5,964 nucleotides of DNA from Chloroflexota bacterium (lineage in GTDB: Bacteria; Chloroflexota; Anaerolineae; Anaerolineales; Villigracilaceae). The notes beneath the pieces are model-generated. The model was not told where the DNA came from. It saw only the letters and a program-made list of their open reading frames with translations, and searched no databases. Within the stretch, counting starts at the first letter, position 1. Every line of letters starts with the position of its first letter. The stretch is taken from positions 1-5,964 of the forward strand of contig JAKANW010000208.1 of the NCBI GenBank assembly GCA_021823555.1, read 5' to 3'. A program made the translations under genes and the position numbers. This document shows positions 1 to 4,274 of this stretch, piece by piece.

Positions 1-866
1 TTTCTGAACGTCATCACCTTCATCTCGGGCAGGGACAACATCGAAATGCCAGGGTTGCTCGTCTCGGTGGGACGGCGGTAATCGGGCGCGGTGATTCGCA
101 CGTGCGCCACGAACTCCTCGTCTTGCAGGCGCGAGCGAATGCGGCTCTCGATCTCGTCTAACATCAGGTTCGTCGTGATGACCGTCGGCAGTTTGTTGAT
201 GTAACGGTAGTTCATGATCTGGAACAATTTTTCCTGCGCCCAGCCCGTGGCGTTCTGCGTGCCGAAATCGTCCAGCACGAGCAGGTCAGCGCCGCGCACT
301 TCCTCGAAGCGCGCCTCGAACGTGGTCTCGGGGTCGCTGAACGCGAAGCGCAACGTGTCCAGCAGATCGGGGACGGTGATGAACAATGTCGGCGTGCCCA
401 TCGCAACCGCCAAGTTCGCAATGGCCGCGGCGAGATGAGTCTTGCCGCAACCGTATCCACCCTCGATCAACAGCCAGCCCTGCGGATTGCGCGCAAAATT
501 TTCGGACATCTCCCTCGCGGCTTGCAGACTGTGCGCGTCCTGCGGCGTCATGAACTTTGCGTTTCTGTTTCCCCGCGCCTCGAAGTTATCAAATGTCAGG
601 TGGCTCAAACGGTCAAGACGGCTCAACTCGAACAGGCGTTGGCGCGCCCCATCGGCGATCTCCGCGCTGCGGCAGATGCATGGCTCCAGCCGCCCGAACT
701 TCGGATCGCCCAGCGGCACATCATAACGAACGTATCCTGCGCCGTCGCAATGCGGGCAATTCGGGTCTCCCAGCGTGGCCTTAATCGCGCTTGAGATATT
801 CGGCGAACTCGCCTTCTGTGTATCGGTCAAAACCTTTGACAGCGTCTTGCTGATCTTTTCTTTCAT
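1..866 (-). CDS. DnaC/DnaI-like AAA+ helicase loader, 3' end outside window
   Basis: Probable cytoplasmic ATPase that helps load DnaB on DNA. I translated 288 codons without a stop, so the C-terminus lies beyond the left edge. The N-terminal part has a CPHC (37-40) plus CIC (63-65) cysteine set, a likely zinc site as in DnaI-type N-domains. The AAA+ core shows Walker A GGYGCGKT (136-143), Walker B LLVLDD (195-200), sensor-1-like TTN (231-233) and an SRIRSR arginine patch (241-246) in the usual arginine-finger position. ATG at 866 is the only ATG between an in-frame stop (893-891) and the cysteine motif. GGGA and GGAAGGA lie just upstream. This start overlaps the dnaD-like gene by 86 bases; a TTG at 830 would shorten the overlap. 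Position behind dnaB and a DnaD protein supports a primosome role over the related IstB transposition ATPases. Family call is firm; the DnaC versus DnaI label is not. Confidence 0.9.
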   Translation of the reverse strand, partial: MKEKISKTLSKVLTDTQKASSPNISSAIKATLGDPNCPHCDGAGYVRYDVPLGDPKFGRLEPCICRSAEIADGARQRLFELSRLDRLSHLTFDNFEARGNRNAKFMTPQDAHSLQAAREMSENFARNPQGWLLIEGGYGCGKTHLAAAIANLAVAMGTPTLFITVPDLLDTLRFAFSDPETTFEARFEEVRGADLLVLDDFGTQNATGWAQEKLFQIMNYRYINKLPTVITTNLMLDEIESRIRSRLQDEEFVAHVRITAPDYRRPTETSNPGISMLSLPEMKVMTFR

Positions 867-1416
867 CTTTCCCGTTTTCCTTCCACCGTCTTAAAATCGC
901 TTCGATATATTTCAGGTTGCGGATATTTCGCTTGACTGCGATCTCAATCGCCTCGGCCACCCACGCCTCCGAATAGGACTGTTCGGCATCCTTCAACGCA
1001 TCGGCGATCAACGGTGTCAATGGGCCAATATTCTCCTCGTACAACTTGAATACATTCGGACGTTCGATGGGCGGCGCGGACGTGATCCTGGCGGACTCGC
1101 GCCACTGCCCTTTGGCGAACGCTTCCGCGGCAGCGCGTCCGCGCGGCGAATTGAGGAAGAAAAACTCGCCCGCCTCATTCTCGACTTTGAGCAGGCTCCC
1201 GCGCGAGACGGCTTTATCCACGCCCGCGGCGAACGCGCCAAAGTCCGCGCGCCGCAAAAAGCGGACAGATCCTTCCATGTGCTCGATCCGCCAAATGGCA
1301 TGGAGCGTCGCCCGCAACTCCTCCGCGTCATCGATCTGACTCAACAACTCGCGGAAGAACGTGTCAGGGACGGATGTGAATGTTTCGGAGGAGGTAAAGC
1401 CGTTGAATTTATTCAT
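781..1416 (-). CDS. DnaD-domain primosomal replication protein
   Basis: A 211-residue cytoplasmic protein. Residues about 123-182 match the DnaD/DnaB_2 C-terminal domain: it opens with KLYEENIGPLTP (124-135) and closes with NLKYIEAILRRWKENG (167-182), the family's hallmark YIxxILxxW-type helix. Residues about 15-100 look like the helical or winged-helix DDBH1-type N-terminal part. In Firmicutes, DnaD-family proteins bind and remodel DNA and bridge DnaA or PriA to the helicase loader; that role is assumed here from family and neighbours. The gene sits between dnaB and a DnaC/DnaI-like ATPase, so helicase, bridging factor and loader are adjacent. The ATG at 1416 has no good Shine-Dalgarno sequence (GGGAGA is 18 bases away, inside an inverted repeat), so translation may depend on coupling or mRNA structure. 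The last 28 or so codons also encode the loader's N-terminus in another frame. Confidence 0.88.
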   Translation of the reverse strand: MNKFNGFTSSETFTSVPDTFFRELLSQIDDAEELRATLHAIWRIEHMEGSVRFLRRADFGAFAAGVDKAVSRGSLLKVENEAGEFFFLNSPRGRAAAEAFAKGQWRESARITSAPPIERPNVFKLYEENIGPLTPLIADALKDAEQSYSEAWVAEAIEIAVKRNIRNLKYIEAILRRWKENGKDERKDQQDAVKGFDRYTEGEFAEYLKRD

Positions 1417-1423
1417 GGTCTGC

Positions 1424-1485
1424 GTAGGGGTGGGTCTCCCTGGACGATCAGTGCGGTTTGCTCAATCTGCCAGACCCGCCCCTAC
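1424..1485. repeat. 14-base inverted repeat between dnaB and the dnaD-like gene
   Basis: Left arm GTAGGGGTGGGTCT (1424-1437) and right arm AGACCCGCCCCTAC (1472-1485) are inverted copies with one mismatch (1431 against 1478), separated by 34 bases. The right arm holds the TAG stop of dnaB (1484-1482), and the element fills nearly all of the gap to the next start at 1416. There is no T-run on either side, so it is not a standard intrinsic terminator. In the minus-strand transcript it could fold into a GC-rich hairpin that protects the upstream mRNA 3' end or reduces read-through. The GC-rich palindromic form and gene-end position also suit a dispersed REP- or MITE-like repeat. The structure is seen directly; its function is inferred. 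Confidence 0.7.
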
Positions 1486-2855
1486 TCGTTAAATTGCACA
1501 TGCTTCGTGGCGGCATTCTCGAACTTTGCCAGCGAGCTGCGGAAGATCAACTCCACGCTGCCAACCGGTCCATTACGGTGCTTGGCAATGATGATCTCAG
1601 CCACATTCTGTTTGCTCGTATCTTTCTCGTATTGATCGGGACGGTAGATGAACATGACGATGTCACTATCCTGCTCGAGGGATCCCGATTCTCTCAAATC
1701 CGAAAGCACAGGCCGCTTGTCGGAGCGCTGCTCGACCGCACGGGATAATTGTGCGGCAGCCAGCACCGGCACGTTCAGTTCGCGCGCCAAAACTTTCAAG
1801 TTGCGTGAAATATACGAGACTTCCTGCACGCGGTTATCGGTGCGCGTGTCGCCGCCCATCAATTGCAGATAATCCACGATGACCAGGTCCAGGTTATATT
1901 CCATGTGCAGGCGCCTGCATTTCGTGCGGAGCTGGAGCGGGGTAATGGCCGGGGTATCGTCCAAAAAGATTCTTGTATCCGAGAAGACCTCGATGGCGTG
2001 AGTAAACAAAGGCCATTCGTCCTCCTGCAATTTACCGGTGCGCAGGCGCTGGGAATCAATGCCGGTCTCCTGCGCTACGAGACGCTGCACCACCTGCTCG
2101 TTCGACATTTCCAGCGAGAAGATGGCAACGTGTTTCTTATGGGTCAACGCGGCGTTCTTGGCAACGGAAAGCAGGAAACCAGTCTTACCCTGACCCGGAC
2201 GACCGGCGATGATCAGCAAGTCCGAGGGCTGCAAACCGCTCAACATACGGTCAAGGTCAATGAATCCGGTCGGCACACCAAAGATCTCTTCGGGTCGCTT
2301 GGCCAGGTCGTCAATGCGGTCATAGTAATCGCTGAGCACTTCGCGGATGGGCTGGACATCGTGCTTGAGCCGCCGCTCGCTGACGTTGAAGACGGCTTTC
2401 TCGGCCTCGTCCATGACCGTATCCACCACGCTCTCTTCGTTGTAGGCCAGCGAGGCGATCTTGTTGGCGGCGTTGATCATCTTGCGGCGGATAGAATGCC
2501 CCTCCACAATGCGCCCGTAGGATTCGGCATTGAGCGAGGAAGGCACCTGGTTGACCAACGCGGTCAGGTAGGCCGGGCCGCCGATCTCCTCCAGTTGGCC
2601 GACTCGGTCGAGTTCCTCGGCCACGGTCAGCAGGTCCATGGGGATGCGTTGTTCGTGCAGGCGCGTGAAAGCTTCCCAGATCCATTTGTGGCGGTGGATG
2701 TAGAAATCTTCTGCATCCAGGAACTGCGCCACGTCATAATAGACTTCTGGATTAATGAGCACCGCCCCTACGACGGCTTCTTCGGCTTCCCGGCTGTGCG
2801 GTATGCTGGGGGTGGCGGGGGCGGTGGATTCTTCAGGAGGCAGGAAATCGGTCAT
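1482..2855 (-). CDS. dnaB: Replicative DNA helicase DnaB
   Basis: Hexameric 5'-3' helicase of the replication fork; at 457 residues it is full length for the family. The N-terminal DnaB domain (about 18-120) begins with HSREAEEAVVGAVL and binds primase and loader in characterised homologues. A linker (about 150-190) leads to the RecA-like motor: Walker A GRPGQGKT (218-225), SLEM with the presumed catalytic Glu249, Walker B LDLVIVDYLQL (322-332), the LSDLRESGSLEQDSD segment (384-398), and AKHRNG with the probable arginine finger R427. The Walker A has Gly-Gln where many DnaBs have Ser-Met; the invariant GKT is kept. No intein interrupts it. The ATG follows the upstream TGA by 9 bases, without a clear ribosome-binding site, which suggests translational coupling. 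The stop codon lies inside an inverted repeat. Residues about 11-17 are a Pro/Ala/Thr stretch encoded by a G-rich tract on the opposite strand. Confidence 0.98.
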   Translation of the reverse strand: MTDFLPPEESTAPATPSIPHSREAEEAVVGAVLINPEVYYDVAQFLDAEDFYIHRHKWIWEAFTRLHEQRIPMDLLTVAEELDRVGQLEEIGGPAYLTALVNQVPSSLNAESYGRIVEGHSIRRKMINAANKIASLAYNEESVVDTVMDEAEKAVFNVSERRLKHDVQPIREVLSDYYDRIDDLAKRPEEIFGVPTGFIDLDRMLSGLQPSDLLIIAGRPGQGKTGFLLSVAKNAALTHKKHVAIFSLEMSNEQVVQRLVAQETGIDSQRLRTGKLQEDEWPLFTHAIEVFSDTRIFLDDTPAITPLQLRTKCRRLHMEYNLDLVIVDYLQLMGGDTRTDNRVQEVSYISRNLKVLARELNVPVLAAAQLSRAVEQRSDKRPVLSDLRESGSLEQDSDIVMFIYRPDQYEKDTSKQNVAEIIIAKHRNGPVGSVELIFRSSLAKFENAATKHVQFNE

Positions 2856-2864
2856 TTGGCGGGA

Positions 2865-3440
2865 TCAGTTTTTGGTCGGGGGCGAGTCGTCGTCCGGTTT
2901 ATCTTTATCGTCCAGTTTGTCGAGGAAGTCCTCGAAAATGGACAGGCGGTCTTCCGAGATCTCGGGCGTCTCACCACCAGGTTTTTCTTTTGAGGAGGTC
3001 CCTTCATCGGTAGGATGATTGGGCATATCCTGTTCCGGGACGATACCGGCGCTTTCCATCACGCTGGAATGCACGAAGATGGGCACGTGGGCGCGTACAG
3101 CCAGGGCGATGGCATCGGAGGGACGGGCATCTACGTTGATCTCGCGGTCGTCCACCTCGGCAACAATGTTACCGTAGAAGATGTCTTCGCGCAGGTTGAG
3201 CACCTCCACGCGTGTGATGCGGGCATTGAATGCAGTGAAGACGTTTTTAAGCAGGTCATGGGTAAGCGGGCGGTGCATCTCGATCTCTTGCAGGGCAACA
3301 GTAATGGCTTCGGCTTCATAAGGCCCGACCCAGATGGTGAGAAAACGCTCAACATCGGTCTGCCGCAGGACAATCAACCGCTGCGGCGACATCAGACTGA
3401 CGCGGACGCTATCAATCACTACTTCTATCATATCTGACAT
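2865..3440 (-). CDS. DUF151 / bifunctional nuclease family protein
   Basis: A 191-residue protein of the DUF151 (BFN) family. Family landmarks are IWVGPYEAEAI (36-46), RPLTHDLLKNVF (57-68) and ARPSDAIALAVRAHVPIFV (105-123). Plant and some bacterial members have been reported to have RNase and DNase activity; whether this one does cannot be read from sequence. After the core comes a charged, low-complexity tail (about 137-191) containing an amphipathic SEDRLSIFEDFLDKL stretch similar to the short C-terminal helix seen in many members. The start at MSDM is chosen because GGAG lies 6 bases upstream and family homology begins immediately; extending to 3512 would run across the promoter. It heads the replication cluster and ends 9 bases before dnaB, so it is very likely cotranscribed with it. 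A functional link to replication is not established. Confidence 0.92.
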   Translation of the reverse strand: MSDMIEVVIDSVRVSLMSPQRLIVLRQTDVERFLTIWVGPYEAEAITVALQEIEMHRPLTHDLLKNVFTAFNARITRVEVLNLREDIFYGNIVAEVDDREINVDARPSDAIALAVRAHVPIFVHSSVMESAGIVPEQDMPNHPTDEGTSSKEKPGGETPEISEDRLSIFEDFLDKLDDKDKPDDDSPPTKN

Positions 3441-3446
3441 AGGAGA

Positions 3447-3450
3447 CTCC
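3447..3450 (-). promoter_or_regulatory. Shine-Dalgarno GGAG of the DUF151 gene
   Basis: On the minus strand GGAG is followed by six bases (TCTCCT) and then ATG at 3440. This is the best ribosome-binding site in the left cluster and decides in favour of the 191-residue start over the longer open frame. Confidence 0.7.
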
Positions 3451-3464
3451 GTGAGTCTTATTTT

Positions 3465-3492
3465 AGCATAAAGGGGGATGCGTTTGTGTAAA
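3465..3492 (-). promoter_or_regulatory. Sigma-70-like promoter of the DUF151-dnaB-dnaD-dnaC cluster
   Basis: On the minus strand TTTACA (3492-3487) and TATGCT (3470-3465) are separated by 16 bases. Both hexamers are close to TTGACA/TATAAT, and transcription would begin near 3458, about 18 bases before the DUF151 ATG. It is the only convincing promoter seen upstream of the left cluster, so it probably drives all four genes. The prediction rests on consensus match and position only. Confidence 0.6.
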
Positions 3493-3496
3493 TTAT

Positions 3497-3525
3497 TTGC
3501 CAGAAATCCCAAATACGGCTATAAT
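3497..3525 (+). promoter_or_regulatory. Promoter of tRNA-Pro
   Basis: TTGCCA (3497-3502), a 17-base spacer and a perfect TATAAT (3520-3525). Start of transcription is expected near 3532, leaving about 8 bases of 5' leader before the tRNA. Its -35 box lies 4 bases from the -35 box of the divergent promoter for the replication cluster, so two polymerases could hardly bind both at once. Confidence 0.8.
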
Positions 3526-3539
3526 ACCCCCTTGCCAAT

Positions 3540-3615
<76 letters not shown>

Positions 3616-3626
3616 AGGTAGTAAGA

Positions 3627-3661
3627 AAACCGCCCTTGCCGGAAGGGCGGTTTCCCTTTTT
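3627..3661 (+). terminator. Intrinsic terminator after tRNA-Pro
   Basis: AAACCGCCCTT (3627-3637) and AAGGGCGGTTT (3643-3653) form a perfect 11-bp stem with a 5-base loop (GCCGG), followed by CCCTTTTT. It sits 12 bases after the tRNA and only about 12 bases before the next ATG. Any transcription of the following membrane-protein gene from the tRNA promoter would therefore have to read through it. Confidence 0.9.
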
Positions 3662-3672
3662 ATGGGCCGATC

Positions 3673-4035
3673 ATGGGTATCCAACCGGAACTTCCCGTCA
3701 ATCGTCAGGCGATCTTCAGCCTGATTTTTTCTATCCTAACTTTCATCGCTTTTTGCATTGGCATCGCGCCGATCCCTCTTACTTCACTGGTTTGTTATCC
3801 TTTCGCAGTCCTGCTGGGACTGGCATCCCTGTGGATGGGAATGACCGCCTTGCAGCGGATCCGCCAAACCGGTGAACGAGGGCGCGTGCTCGCAATAACC
3901 GGCCTGTGGATGGGCGGATTGGCCTTGCTGGCGGTTCTTTGTGCGGTGGCAGTGATGATCGCTCTGTTCCCTTACCTTCTTGATTTTTTCAAGCAAATTT
4001 GGATGCAAATCCAGTCCTTATTAATGGCCGGTTAG
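3673..4035 (+). CDS. Small DUF4190-like integral membrane protein
   Basis: A 120-residue protein of unknown function with about three hydrophobic segments: roughly 13-31, 35-58 and 73-104. The pair 'GLASLWMGMTALQRIR' and 'AITGLWMGGLALL', separated by a short basic loop (QRIRQTGERGR, 61-71), resembles DUF4190, whose members are small membrane proteins with no assigned activity. By the positive-inside rule the basic loop should face the cytoplasm. ATG at 3673 is the first in frame; there is no clear Shine-Dalgarno sequence. I see no separate promoter between the tRNA-Pro terminator and the start, so expression may be low or depend on read-through. The promoter of the next gene, tRNA-Sec, begins about 25 bases after the stop. 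The coding call is good; the family assignment is moderate. Confidence 0.78.
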   Translation: MGIQPELPVNRQAIFSLIFSILTFIAFCIGIAPIPLTSLVCYPFAVLLGLASLWMGMTALQRIRQTGERGRVLAITGLWMGGLALLAVLCAVAVMIALFPYLLDFFKQIWMQIQSLLMAG

Positions 4036-4060
4036 AAAATCCACCAGCGATGGCTTTTAC

Positions 4061-4089
4061 TTGCCAATCCTCCTTGCATCGGGTATGCT
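4061..4089 (+). promoter_or_regulatory. Promoter of tRNA-Sec
   Basis: TTGCCA (4061-4066), a 17-base spacer and TATGCT (4084-4089). It shares the same -35 hexamer and spacing as the tRNA-Pro promoter, and the same -10 hexamer as the DUF151 promoter. The expected transcription start (4095-4097) coincides with the first base of the tRNA at 4097. Confidence 0.72.
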
Positions 4090-4096
4090 TGTCCGT

Positions 4097-4190
4097 GGGA
4101 GTGGTTAGGTCCCGGTGGGTCTCCTGGTCTTCAAAACCTGTGGCGGGTCGCGTTGCGGGCCGCGGTGGGTTCGACTCCCATCCACTCCCG
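4097..4190 (+). tRNA. selC: tRNA-Sec (selenocysteine, anticodon TCA)
   Basis: This RNA decodes in-frame UGA as selenocysteine; it is charged with serine and then converted by SelA. All tRNA-Sec hallmarks are visible. The acceptor stem is 8 bp (GGGAGTGG 4097-4104 with CCACTCCC 4182-4189), with discriminator G4190. The D stem is 6 bp (AGGTCC 4107-4112 with GGGTCT 4117-4122) closed by a 4-base loop CGGT. The anticodon loop CTTCAAA has TCA at 4131-4133. A long variable arm (4143-4163) has 9-base arms around a 3-base loop, with one G-G mismatch. The T arm is GTGGG, TTCGACT, CCCAT, giving the 8+5 stem typical of bacteria. The anticodon stem CTGGT/ACCTG has a T-T mismatch (4125 against 4139). CCA is not encoded. 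The selA, selB and selD genes are not in the window. Confidence 0.95.
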
Positions 4191-4198
4191 CCTGTACT

Positions 4199-4242
4199 GG
4201 ACGGTGGACGAGAGATTGTAATGATGGCTTCGTCCACTGTCC
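4199..4242 (+). other. 13-bp stem-loop between tRNA-Sec and the M50 gene
   Basis: GGACGGTGGACGA (4199-4211) pairs with TCGTCCACTGTCC (4230-4242) through 13 pairs, one of them G-U, around an 18-base loop. No T-run follows, so it is not a normal intrinsic terminator. It could help 3' processing of the tRNA-Sec transcript, or shape the leader of the protease mRNA if the two are cotranscribed. I see no convincing separate promoter for the protease gene. Confidence 0.65.
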
Positions 4243-4274
4243 GCCGTCTATGGTCTAATATAGGTGTTCCATGA
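4221..4274 (+). other. Possible 17-codon leader ORF upstream of the M50 gene
   Basis: An ATGATG start at 4221 opens a short frame (MMASSTVRRLWSNIGVP) that ends in TGA at 4272-4274, overlapping the protease ATG (4271-4273) as ATGA. GAGAG lies 6 bases upstream of 4221 as a weak Shine-Dalgarno candidate. Its start lies in the loop of the stem-loop 4199-4242. Coupled translation is possible, but so short a frame can arise by chance. Confidence 0.2.

Noticed and set aside
435..794. Plus-strand 119-codon frame at the left side
   Set aside because: It mirrors the DnaC/DnaI-like loader, whose Walker motifs and cysteine set are clear on the other strand.
2856..2867. In-frame read-through: the DUF151 TGA is followed in the same frame by the dnaB ATG, which with tRNA-Sec nearby could suggest a selenocysteine fusion
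   Set aside because: In-frame spacing occurs by chance one time in three. I see no convincing SECIS hairpin just after the TGA, and both proteins are complete at their normal family lengths.
1863..2993. Long plus-strand open frame (376 codons) antisense to dnaB and the DUF151 gene
   Set aside because: The opposite strand encodes two clear families with full motifs. The antisense translation is rich in Gly, Val, Asp and His with no recognisable domain, as expected from a mirror frame of GC-rich coding DNA.
3438..3512. A longer DUF151 start at 3512 adding 24 residues
   Set aside because: It would translate the promoter and run past the good GGAG-ATG at 3440. The extra residues are not part of the family core.
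4097..4190. tRNA-Sec as an attachment site for an integrated island
   Set aside because: selC is a classic integration target, but there is no integrase gene, no repeated tRNA 3' end in the window, and the flanking genes look like ordinary chromosome.
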